NCBI GenBank assembly: GCA_025934255.1
Contig: JAICYJ010000016.1
Location: 1-53,667 of the forward strand
Reading direction: 5' to 3'
DNA from: Thermoleophilia bacterium
GTDB lineage: Bacteria; Actinomycetota; Thermoleophilia; Gaiellales; JAICJC01
DNA: 53,667 nucleotides
In this document: piece by piece, positions 1 to 6,651 of the stretch
Layout: every line of letters begins with the position of its first letter
Position numbering within the stretch: the stretch's first letter is position 1
Program-made: the position numbers and the translations under genes
The notes under the pieces: model-generated
Seen by the model: the letters and a program-made list of their open reading frames with translations, nothing else
Database searches by the model: none
Told to the model about the DNA's origin: nothing

Positions 1-663
1 CACGGCGGCGAAGCGCACGCCCATGTCGACGCCGCGGCGGCTGGTGAGCGAGGCGACGCCGCCCTCGAGCCGCGCCACCACCCGGTAGCCGTCCCACTTC
101 ACCTCGTGCAGCCAGCGCCCGCGGCCGGGCAGGCGGTCGGCGGGGGTCGCCAGCATCGGTGCATAGCCGGCCGGCGCCGCCCGGGCCACCTGCTCCGGCG
201 AGTCGCGCTTCTTGATCACGAGCCAGTTCTTCTCGTCGCCGCCCATGTGGGCCGGCACCAGCGTCCACAGCCCCTGCAGCCGCTCTCCCGCCAGCCGTAC
301 CGTGAGCCCGCCGTCGCGCTTTTGCTCGACCAGCTCGTAGCTGCCGTGGTCCCAGATCTCCATCGTGCCGGCGCCGTACTGGCCCTTGGGGATCACGCCG
401 GAGAAGGTGGCGTACTGCATCGGGTGGTCCTCGGTGTGCACGGCCAGGTAGCGCTCACCGACCTCGAGCGGAAAGCCCTTGGGCAAGGCCCAGCTGGCCA
501 GCACGCCGTTCATCTCCAGCCGCAGGTCGTAGTGCAGGCGCCGTGCGTCGTGTCGCTGCACCACGAACACCGGCCGTTCGCCCTCCGCCGGCTGCGCCTC
601 GCGGCCCGCCGGCTCGGGCGTTCGCCCCGGCCGTCGTTTGCGGCGGTACTCGTCGAGCGACAT
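1..663 (-). CDS. ligD: LigD-type DNA repair protein: 3'-phosphoesterase plus ATP-dependent ligase (partial)
   Basis: The first 221 codons of a gene that runs off the left edge of the window. The N-terminal half is a LigD 3'-phosphoesterase domain: residues about 30-150 carry FVVQRHDARRLHYDLRLE and then HTEDHP and IPKGQYGAGTM. These include the His and Asp residues expected for the Mn-dependent 3'-end healing site. From about residue 165 an ATP-dependent DNA ligase domain begins, with motif I EVKWDGYR and the likely AMP-accepting Lys189. LigD works with Ku in non-homologous end joining. There is no N-terminal polymerase domain, so this is a phosphoesterase-ligase form, and the rest of the ligase lies outside the window. 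The ATG overlaps the stop of the upstream lipoprotein gene (TGATG), so the two are probably cotranscribed. Confidence 0.9.
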   Translation of the reverse strand, partial: MSLDEYRRKRRPGRTPEPAGREAQPAEGERPVFVVQRHDARRLHYDLRLEMNGVLASWALPKGFPLEVGERYLAVHTEDHPMQYATFSGVIPKGQYGAGTMEIWDHGSYELVEQKRDGGLTVRLAGERLQGLWTLVPAHMGGDEKNWLVIKKRDSPEQVARAAPAGYAPMLATPADRLPGRGRWLHEVKWDGYRVVARLEGGVASLTSRRGVDMGVRFAAV

Positions 664-1220
664 CAGCGATAGCGGGCGATGCCGACGTGACGGGCGCCGG
701 CCGGGGTGTCGCCGAACCGGTAGACGAGCAGCCCGCCCGGCTGCCTGCCGGGCAGCGGGAAGGCCAGCGTGCCGATCGCGCGCTCGCCCGCCCGCAGCTG
801 CCGGCCGATTAGCGGGCGCGGCGTGTTGGCGCCGGCGGCGGCCAGGTAGGTGTGGTTGAGCGTCGTGCGCAGCCACACCTGCGTCGGCTCCACGGTAGCG
901 GCCTGGTTGCTGTTGTTGGTGATGGCAACGGTGAACACGGCGAAGATGCGCGTTCCCGGCGGCGTCACCGTGACGGGCACGTGCTTCTCCCAGCGCAGGC
1001 CCATGATGCGCAGCGCCAGGTTGTCCAGCCGAAGCGTGGCGCCGGGCGCGGCCACCGTGTAGGTGGTGCCGTCCGACAGCTTGACCGTGCCCGAGGCGGG
1101 CAGCACCGTGGCCGTGGGCGCCGAGGGTTCGCTGCCGGCGGAGGTGGCGCCGGAGGAGCCGCCGCTACAGGCGGCGGTCGCGAGCACGATCGCAAGCAGG
1201 GCGGTCAGCCGCATCAGCAC
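663..1220 (-). CDS. Secreted lipoprotein with DUF4352-like beta-sandwich
   Basis: Predicted lipoprotein of 185 residues. The N-terminus MLMRLTALLAIVLATAAC is a lipoprotein signal peptide ending in a lipobox, with Cys18 followed by a Gly/Ser-rich linker. The mature part has the feel of an Ig-like DUF4352 domain: a phrase like GTRIFAVFTVAITNNSN, alternating hydrophobic strands, no catalytic motif. I chose the GTG start because a TAAGGT hexamer (minus strand, 1232-1227) ends 6 nt upstream, the spacing of leaderless starts elsewhere in this window. An ATG two codons later is the alternative. It lies between hisIE and ligD and overlaps ligD, but appears to have its own promoter. Its function is unknown. 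Confidence 0.75.
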   Translation of the reverse strand: MLMRLTALLAIVLATAACSGGSSGATSAGSEPSAPTATVLPASGTVKLSDGTTYTVAAPGATLRLDNLALRIMGLRWEKHVPVTVTPPGTRIFAVFTVAITNNSNQAATVEPTQVWLRTTLNHTYLAAAGANTPRPLIGRQLRAGERAIGTLAFPLPGRQPGGLLVYRFGDTPAGARHVGIARYR

Positions 1221-1226
1221 GCCGAA

Positions 1227-1232
1227 ACCTTA
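1227..1232 (-). promoter_or_regulatory. Putative -10 element for the lipoprotein-ligD unit
   Basis: TAAGGT on the minus strand ends 6 nt before the GTG start of the lipoprotein gene, in the 23-bp gap after hisIE. The spacing fits leaderless transcription. It could separate lipoprotein and ligD expression from the his operon. Confidence 0.4.
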
Positions 1233-1243
1233 CTGGCACATCC

Positions 1244-1843
1244 TCAAGAGCGGCGCTGCCGCAGCACCTCGAGCGGCGCCAGCGGGTCGATCCCGTCCCG
1301 CGCCAGCAGCAGCATCGAGTGGAACCAGAGGTCGGCCACCTCGGCCACCAGCTCCGGGCTGCCGGCCTCTGCCAGCAGCACCTCGACGGCCTCCTCGCCG
1401 ACCTTGCGCTGGGACCCCTGCCGCGCCGAGCCCAGCATGCCGGCCACGTAGCTATCCCCGCTCTGGCCGCGGCGCGACTCGATCACGGCGGCCAGCTCGG
1501 ACAGCACGGCCGGCCGTGAGTCGAACCGCCGTGGCCCGAAACAGGTCTGCTCGCCGGTGTGGCAGGCCGGGCCGGCCGGGTGCACGCGCATGAGCAGCGT
1601 GTCGCCGTCGCAGTCGGGAGTGATCGACTCGACCGCCATCGTGTTGCCGGACGACTCACCCTTCCTCCAGAGCCGGTTGCGCGATCGCGAGTGGAAGTGC
1701 GCGAGGCCGGTCTCGCGGGTCGCGTCCAGCGCCTCCTGGTCGGCCCAGGCCACCATCAGCACGTCGCCGCTTTGGGCGTCCTGGACGACGCAGGTGACCA
1801 GCTGTCCCGGCTCGAGCGTCAGATCCTGATCGGCAGGCCGCAC
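1244..1843 (-). CDS. hisIE: Bifunctional phosphoribosyl-AMP cyclohydrolase / phosphoribosyl-ATP pyrophosphatase
   Basis: Catalyses steps 2 and 3 of histidine synthesis: hydrolysis of PR-ATP to PR-AMP (HisE) and opening of the adenine ring (HisI). The 199-residue protein has the HisI domain first, with ESSGNTM, the metal-binding DCDGD and PACHTGEQTCF near residues 50-90. The HisE domain follows, with RKVGEEAVEVLLAE and DLWFHSMLLL. The start is a GTG (MRPADQDLTLEPG) preceded by GGGAGG at 7-nt spacing. It overlaps the end of hisF by 25 bp, so translation is likely coupled. It is the last his gene of the operon. Confidence 0.93.
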   Translation of the reverse strand: MRPADQDLTLEPGQLVTCVVQDAQSGDVLMVAWADQEALDATRETGLAHFHSRSRNRLWRKGESSGNTMAVESITPDCDGDTLLMRVHPAGPACHTGEQTCFGPRRFDSRPAVLSELAAVIESRRGQSGDSYVAGMLGSARQGSQRKVGEEAVEVLLAEAGSPELVAEVADLWFHSMLLLARDGIDPLAPLEVLRQRRS

Positions 1844-2571
1844 GCCGCCACCTCCCGTTTCACCTCGTGGATCGGATACGTGCCGTCGTGGAAGATCGAT
1901 GCCGCCAGCGCCGCCGAGGCGCCGGTCTCGAGCGCCGCGGTGATGTCGGCCGGCCGGCCGGCGCCGCCGGAGGCGATCACCGGCACCCGCACCGACCCGC
2001 AGATCGCCCGCAGCAGCTCGAGGTCGTAGCCCCGGTGGGTGCCGTCGCTGTCGATGCTCGTCACCAGCAGCTCGCCTGCGCCCAGCTCGGCCGCCTGCCG
2101 TGCCCAGGCCACCGCGTCGCGGCCGGTGGGGCGGCGGCCGCCGCTGGCGTGGGCCTGCCAGCCGCCGTTGCGGCGGGCGGCATCGATCGCCACCACCACG
2201 CACTGGCTGCCGAAGCGGTCGGCCAGCTCGGCGATCAGCGCGGGCCGGTCGAGCGGCGCGGTGTTGACGCTGATCTTGTCGGCGCCGGCCAGCAGCAGCT
2301 CGCGGCCCTGGGCCGTCCCGGACACGCCGCCGCCCACGCACAGCGGCACGTCGACCGTCTCGGCCGCCCGCTCGACCGCGCGCAGGAGCGCCGTCCAGCT
2401 CTCCTCGCCTGCGGCGATGTTCAGCCACACGATCTCGTCGGCGCCGTCCGCGGCGTAGCGTGTGGCCGCGTCGACCGGGTCGCCGCAGTCGCGCAGCGAC
2501 TCGAAGTTGATGCCCTTCACCAGCCGGCCGCCGCGGACGTCGAGGCAGGGGATCACGCGCTTACGCAGCAA
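1819..2571 (-). CDS. hisF: Imidazole glycerol phosphate synthase, cyclase subunit
   Basis: HisF uses ammonia from HisH to convert PRFAR to imidazole glycerol phosphate and AICAR. The 250-residue TIM barrel is of normal length. It begins LRKRVIPCLDVRGGRLVKG, containing the catalytic Asp of the first strand, and carries the second acidic site in the SIDSDGTHRGYD segment. Phosphate-binding glycines occur in VCVGGGV-like (CVGGGVSG) and ASGGAG. The start is a TTG, 11 bp inside hisH, with GGAG 7 nt upstream; no ATG or GTG fits the family N-terminus better. HisF and HisH are adjacent and form one complex. Confidence 0.95.
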   Translation of the reverse strand: MLRKRVIPCLDVRGGRLVKGINFESLRDCGDPVDAATRYAADGADEIVWLNIAAGEESWTALLRAVERAAETVDVPLCVGGGVSGTAQGRELLLAGADKISVNTAPLDRPALIAELADRFGSQCVVVAIDAARRNGGWQAHASGGRRPTGRDAVAWARQAAELGAGELLVTSIDSDGTHRGYDLELLRAICGSVRVPVIASGGAGRPADITAALETGASAALAASIFHDGTYPIHEVKREVAACGLPIRI

Positions 2572-3127
2572 GCCACCGCTCCAGCACCCGGCGGCCGTCG
2601 GACGCGCTCTTCTCGGGGTGGAACTGGACGCCGCTGAGCCGGCCCAACCGCACGACCGTCGGCACCTGGCGGCCGTCGATGGCGGTGCGGGCGACCACCA
2701 GCCGATCGTCGCAATCGACGGCGTACGAGTGCGCGAAGTAGCAGACCGCCGGCGGCCCGTCTCCGACCACGTCGTTCCATCCCATGTGCGGCACCCGCTC
2801 GGCCCAGTCGATCGCGATCACGTTCCCGGTCAACAGGCCCAGGCAGTCGATGTCGCCCTCGTCGCTGTGCCCGAACAGCAGCTGCATGCCCAGGCAGATG
2901 CCGATCAGCGGTGCCGTCGACGCGGCCAGGGCGCGGTCGAGCCCGCGGCCGCGCAGCGCCGTCATCGCCGGGGCCGCCGCGCCGACGCCGGGCAGCACCA
3001 GCCGCTCGGCTGCGGCCACCACGGCGGGGTCGCCGCTCACCTGCACCGTCGCCCCCAGCCGCTCAAATGCGGCCCGCAGGGAGCGCAGGTTGCCGGCGCC
3101 GTAGTCGATCAGCGTGACCGTGGTCAG
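2561..3127 (-). CDS. hisH: Imidazole glycerol phosphate synthase, glutaminase subunit (apparent CTG start)
   Basis: Class I glutamine amidotransferase that feeds ammonia to HisF. The 188-residue protein shows the nucleophile elbow LIGICLGMQLLFG, with the catalytic Cys, and the His/Glu pair in SGVQFHPEKS. The family N-terminus (TLIDYGAGNLRSLRAAFERLG) lies upstream of the first ATG/GTG-type codon (3046). In that extension the only plausible initiator is CTG at 3127-3125, within CTGA, overlapping the stop of hisCB just as ATGA overlaps do elsewhere. GGGAG lies 4 nt before it. Starting at the downstream GTG would remove the first strand and the conserved GAGN motif. Confidence 0.9.
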   Translation of the reverse strand: MTTVTLIDYGAGNLRSLRAAFERLGATVQVSGDPAVVAAAERLVLPGVGAAAPAMTALRGRGLDRALAASTAPLIGICLGMQLLFGHSDEGDIDCLGLLTGNVIAIDWAERVPHMGWNDVVGDGPPAVCYFAHSYAVDCDDRLVVARTAIDGRQVPTVVRLGRLSGVQFHPEKSASDGRRVLERWLAA

Positions 3128-4719
3128 ATCGCTCCCTTCGTGCTCGGCAGCGATCCCGCCCGGCCGGGGTCGACCGCAACCGCCTGGCGCAGCGCCAGGG
3201 CGAGGGCCTTGAAGGCCGCCTCGACCAGGTGGTGGTCGTCGTCCCCGTGCCCCTGGAGGTGGATCGCGAGGCGTCCGGCTCGTGACAGCGAGTCGAAGAA
3301 GTGCGGCACCAGGCTGGCCGGTAGACCGCCCACGCGCACGTCGCGCAGGGGCAGGTCGACGGCGGCGTGCCCGCGCCCGCCCAGGTCGACGGTCGCGTGG
3401 CAGAGCGCCTCGTCCAGCGGCGCCCGCGCGTCGCCGTAGCGCACGATCCCAGCGCGATCGCCAAGCGCGCGGTCGAGCGCCGTTCCCAGGGCGATCGCGA
3501 CATCCTCGACCGTATGGTGCTCATCCACCCACAGGTCGCCGAGGCAGCTCAGCCGCAGATCGGTGAGCGAGTGGAAGGCCAGCGCTGTCAGCATGTGGTC
3601 GAGGAACCCGATGCCGGCCGCGATCTGGCTGCGGCCGCTGCCGTCAAGCGACCACTCGACGTCGATGCGGGTCTCCCGGGTCGACCGCTCCACCCGCCCG
3701 GTGCGCTCGCCGGGGGCCGCCGGTGCGCGCGGCGCCAGGCCCAGTGCCTCCAGCACCTGGTCGTTCTGGGCCGGGGAGCCGATCGTGATCCGCAGGCAGG
3801 TGGGCAGCGCGTCGAACGTGCGAACGACGATCCCCGCGCTCAGCAGACGCGAGATCCACGGCTCGATCGGCTCTCCCAGGTCGGCGAACAGGAAGTTCGC
3901 GGACGACGGGGAGATCTGCCAGCCAAGGCCGGACAGCGCCGGGCGCATCCGCTCCCGCTCGGCCACCGTCTCTGCCACGTCGGCCTCCATCAGGCTGCGA
4001 TCCTCGGTCAGGGCCCGCACGGCCAGGGCGTCGGAGAAGCTGGAGATGCTCCCCGGGGGCCGGATCGCCTCCAGCTTGCGCGCGATCGCAGGCGGCGCCA
4101 GCAGGTAGCCGACGCGGGCGCCGGCCAGCGCGAACGCCTTGGACAGCGTGCGCACGACCACCACGTCGTCGCGCTCCCGCACCAGCCCCGACAGGTCGGT
4201 ACCGCCGAACTCGATGTAGGCCTGGTCGATCACGACCAGACCGCCGTTGGGATCGGGCACGTCGCCGGGCGAGTCCTGGCCGGTGGGGTTGTGGGGCGAG
4301 CAGACCCAGGTCAGGCGCACGCCGTCGGGCCGATCGGCCAGCACGCCGCCGGCCAGCGCGGTGGCACCCTCGTAGAGGCCGTAGCAGGGCTGCCGCGCGT
4401 AGGCCGTGTCGCCGCGCGACAGCGTCAGCAGCGCGCACAGGGTGAGCCCCTCATCGGCGCCGGCCGTGGCCACGATCTGGTCTGCCGGGAAGCCGGTGTA
4501 CTCCGAGATCGCCTCGCGCAGCCGCAGGTAGCTCGAGTCGGGATAGCGGTTGACTGCAACGCTCGCCAGCCAGGCCGCCGAACCGGCGTACCACGCCGGC
4601 GGCCGCGGCTGGGTGTTCTGGTCGAGCCGGATCACCGCGGTGCCGGGTGGGATCCGCTGCTCCCAGCCCTCCTGCCAGCGGTACGGCTCGACGTCTGCCA
4701 GATCCTCCCTGATGATCAC
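3124..4719 (-). CDS. hisCB: Fused histidinol-phosphate aminotransferase / imidazoleglycerol-phosphate dehydratase
   Basis: One uninterrupted 531-codon frame holds two enzymes. Residues 1-330 are a PLP-dependent class II aminotransferase (HisC) with NRYPDSSYLRLREAI, CSPHNPTGQ, the aspartate of VIDQAYIEF and the Schiff-base Lys194 in RTLSKAFALAGARVGY. Residues about 345-531 are HisB dehydratase with GFLDHML, WVDEHHTVEDVAIALG and GDDDHHLVEAAFKA, which contain the Mn-binding His residues. About 15 Ala/Pro/Gly/Arg-rich residues join them. HisB acts before HisC in the pathway. The GTG start overlaps the hisG stop (GTGA). A GTG at codon 343 could act as an internal start for free HisB, but its ribosome-binding site is weak. 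Confidence 0.88.
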   Translation of the reverse strand: MIIREDLADVEPYRWQEGWEQRIPPGTAVIRLDQNTQPRPPAWYAGSAAWLASVAVNRYPDSSYLRLREAISEYTGFPADQIVATAGADEGLTLCALLTLSRGDTAYARQPCYGLYEGATALAGGVLADRPDGVRLTWVCSPHNPTGQDSPGDVPDPNGGLVVIDQAYIEFGGTDLSGLVRERDDVVVVRTLSKAFALAGARVGYLLAPPAIARKLEAIRPPGSISSFSDALAVRALTEDRSLMEADVAETVAERERMRPALSGLGWQISPSSANFLFADLGEPIEPWISRLLSAGIVVRTFDALPTCLRITIGSPAQNDQVLEALGLAPRAPAAPGERTGRVERSTRETRIDVEWSLDGSGRSQIAAGIGFLDHMLTALAFHSLTDLRLSCLGDLWVDEHHTVEDVAIALGTALDRALGDRAGIVRYGDARAPLDEALCHATVDLGGRGHAAVDLPLRDVRVGGLPASLVPHFFDSLSRAGRLAIHLQGHGDDDHHLVEAAFKALALALRQAVAVDPGRAGSLPSTKGAI

Positions 4720-5576
4720 GGGACGAGGTTCTCGATCGGCAGGACGAGGATGCTGGAGGCGCCGGCTCCGCGCAGCGGCCCCAGCAGCTCCACCACCTGC
4801 TGGCGGTCGACCACGGCGTGCACCGCGTGCATGCCGGTGCGGGCCAGCGGCAGCACCGTCGGCGACTCCAGACCGGGCAGCAGGTCGATCACGACCTGCA
4901 GTGCGCTGTCCGGCGCGTTCAGCATCAGGTAGCGCTTGCCGCGGGCGGCGATCACGCTCTGCATCACCGTTGCCAGCGACTGCGCGATCGCCTGCTGGCG
5001 CTGGTCGAGTCCCGGCCGGGCCAGCAGCACGGCCTCCGACTCGAGCACCGTATCGACCACGCGCAGCCCGTTCTGGCGCAGCGTCTCGCCGCTGGACACC
5101 AGATCGCAGACGGCCTCGGCCGCGTCCAGACGCGGCGCCAGCTCGACCGAGCCGTGGATCGCGACCACCTGCACGTCGACGCCGGCATCGGCGAAGAAAC
5201 GACGGGTCGTCGAGGGGTAGGCGGTGGCCACCCGGCAGCCGTCCAGGTCGGCCGCGCGTTGCACCGGCGAGGCGTTGGCAACGGCGAGCTCCAGCCGGCA
5301 GCGGCCGAAGCCCAGCGGCAGCAGCTCCAGGGCATCGGTGCTTGACTCGATCAGCTGGTTGCGCCCGGCCACGGCCGTCTCCACGGCGCCGTCCGCCGCC
5401 CACGCCGGGATGTCGTCGGAGCGGGCGAACAGCACCTCGATGTCCCACTGCGAGCAGTGCTGGTAGAGGGCGCGGCCGTTCACCTCGACCTCGACGCCGG
5501 CGGCGCGCGCCAGCTCGACGGCGGGGGCGTGCATGCGGCCCTTCGATGGCAGCGCCAGGCGAAACGGCCGGCTCAT
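4716..5576 (-). CDS. hisG: ATP phosphoribosyltransferase, long form
   Basis: Catalyses the first, committed step of histidine synthesis: ATP plus PRPP to PR-ATP. At 286 residues it is the long, homohexameric type with a C-terminal regulatory ACT-like domain (from about residue 210, beginning KRYLMLNAP). That domain normally binds histidine, so HisZ is not needed. The catalytic part begins LALPSKGRM and carries the ESGEA-equivalent VSSGETLR and the PRPP-binding VVDTVLESEA region. The ATG overlaps the stop of the TrpR-like gene by ATGA, so the regulator and hisG are one transcript. Confidence 0.94.
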   Translation of the reverse strand: MSRPFRLALPSKGRMHAPAVELARAAGVEVEVNGRALYQHCSQWDIEVLFARSDDIPAWAADGAVETAVAGRNQLIESSTDALELLPLGFGRCRLELAVANASPVQRAADLDGCRVATAYPSTTRRFFADAGVDVQVVAIHGSVELAPRLDAAEAVCDLVSSGETLRQNGLRVVDTVLESEAVLLARPGLDQRQQAIAQSLATVMQSVIAARGKRYLMLNAPDSALQVVIDLLPGLESPTVLPLARTGMHAVHAVVDRQQVVELLGPLRGAGASSILVLPIENLVP

Positions 5577-5866
5577 CGCCGCGTTCCCATGCGCTCCAGC
5601 ACCAGCCGGTAGCCGCCCTCGCCGTGGTGCAGCCAGTGCGCGACCCGGGTGACCGTCGCGGTGGACGCGTGCAGCTGCGATGCCACGCGAACGTAGGGCG
5701 TCCCGGCGTACACCAGGCGCGCCGCCTGCCAGCGGTGAGACAGCGACTCGAGCTCGTGCAGGGAGCAGATGTCGCGCAGGAACGCAGCCGCCTCGTCACG
5801 CGTGCGCAGCACCAGCAGCGCGTCGCAGAGGTCGTCGATGTTCGAGTCCCGCCAGTCTTCTGCCAT
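5573..5866 (-). CDS. TrpR-family (YerC/YecD-like) repressor, likely regulator of the his operon
   Basis: A 97-residue all-helical protein with the layout of the YerC/YecD branch of the Trp repressor superfamily: DLCDALLVLRTRDEAAAFLRD, then ICSLHELESLSHRWQAARLV, then a helix-turn-helix around residues 55-80 (VASQLHASTATVTRVAHWL) and GYRLVLERM at the end. It is the first gene of the his operon and its start region overlaps a palindromic operator. By analogy with TrpR-family regulators predicted to control histidine genes in Gram-positive bacteria, it is probably a histidine-responsive autorepressor acting on both this operon and hisA. The ligand is inference. Confidence 0.82.
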   Translation of the reverse strand: MAEDWRDSNIDDLCDALLVLRTRDEAAAFLRDICSLHELESLSHRWQAARLVYAGTPYVRVASQLHASTATVTRVAHWLHHGEGGYRLVLERMGTRR

Positions 5867-5892
5867 CGTGCTAGCATTTTAGCATGCTAAAT
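5867..5892. promoter_or_regulatory. Divergent his promoters with palindromic operator
   Basis: Only 17 bp separate the two start codons. A perfect 14-bp palindrome TTTAGCATGCTAAA (5878-5891) and a perfect 8-bp palindrome TGCTAGCA (5869-5876) lie side by side and share the core GCTA/TAGC. On the plus strand TAGCAT (5872-5877) ends 6 nt before the hisA ATG. On the minus strand TAAAAT (5881-5876) ends 9 nt before the regulator's ATG. Both -10 elements and the hisA start codon therefore lie within the palindromes, and one bound repressor could block both directions. Confidence 0.7.
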
Positions 5893-6651
5893 CGCGATAA
5901 CGGCGCCGCCATCCGCGTGGTGCCGGCGATCGACCTGCTGGACGGCCACGTGGTGCGGCTACGGCAGGGACGCTACGACCAGGTGACCGAGTACCCCGTC
6001 GATCCTGACCGGGTGGCGGCCACCTACGCGGAGCAGGGTGCGACGCTGCTGCACGTGATCGACCTGTCCGCCGCCCGCGACGGCGTGCGCCCGCCCGCGC
6101 ATGCCGAGGCGATCCGGCGGCTGGTGGGCGACTCCGGCATGGCCGTCCAGGTGGGGGGCGGCATCCGCGACGAGCGTGCGCTGCTGGAGGCGCTCGAGCT
6201 GGGGGTGGCGCGCGTGCTGGTGGGCACGCTGGCGGCCGCGCAGCCGCAGCTGGTGGGGCGGCTGGCCCGTGACACCGCCCGCGTGGCGGTGGCCGCCGAC
6301 GTGCGCGAGGGAACGGTGCGGGCGGCCGGCTGGCTGGAGGACACCGGGGTCGCGGCCGGGACCTTCATACGGTCGCTGACCGAAGCCGGCGTGCGCGACT
6401 TCCTGGTCACCGCGATCGAGCGGGACGGCACCGGTGACGGGCCCGACACCGCGCTGCTGGCGCGCCTGCGGCCACGCGTGCCGGGCCTGCTGATGGCCGC
6501 CGGCGGGATCGGGTCGGCGGTCGACGTGGCCGCCGTGGCCGCGGCCGGTGCCGACTGCGCCGTGATCGGCCGCGCCCTCTACGACGGCTCTTTGACCCTG
6601 TTGGAGGCCTCGGCCTCGGCCCGCAGCTCGCCCACCGACAGGCCCTCGTAG
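5884..6651 (+). CDS. hisA: Phosphoribosylformimino-5-aminoimidazole carboxamide ribotide isomerase
   Basis: HisA isomerises ProFAR to PRFAR, the substrate of HisFH. The 255-residue TIM barrel shows VVPAIDLLDGHVVRLRQG with the catalytic Asp17, VQVGGGIRDE, the second acid in VTAIERDGTGDGP, and the phosphate-binding AAGGIGS. The ATG lies inside the operator palindrome and the message would be leaderless. GTG codons at 5917 and 5920 are alternatives. It is transcribed away from the rest of the his genes but shares their control region. The last 73 bp overlap the end of the convergent deacetylase gene, and the C-terminal tail after SLTLLEA is probably nonconserved. Confidence 0.92.
   Translation: MLNRDNGAAIRVVPAIDLLDGHVVRLRQGRYDQVTEYPVDPDRVAATYAEQGATLLHVIDLSAARDGVRPPAHAEAIRRLVGDSGMAVQVGGGIRDERALLEALELGVARVLVGTLAAAQPQLVGRLARDTARVAVAADVREGTVRAAGWLEDTGVAAGTFIRSLTEAGVRDFLVTAIERDGTGDGPDTALLARLRPRVPGLLMAAGGIGSAVDVAAVAAAGADCAVIGRALYDGSLTLLEASASARSSPTDRPS

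Noticed and set aside
106..672. Open frame on the plus strand at the left edge
   Set aside because: It lies over the ligD reading frame, which has clear phosphoesterase and ligase motifs.
3652..3694. Separate hisB starting at the GTG of codon 343
   Set aside because: No good ribosome-binding site and no stop between hisC and hisB. Kept as an alternative, not annotated as a gene.
3124..5877. A 917-codon frame covering hisB, hisC, hisG and the regulator
   Set aside because: Only the 3' part (hisCB) is real. The 5' part is out of frame with hisG and the regulator gene.
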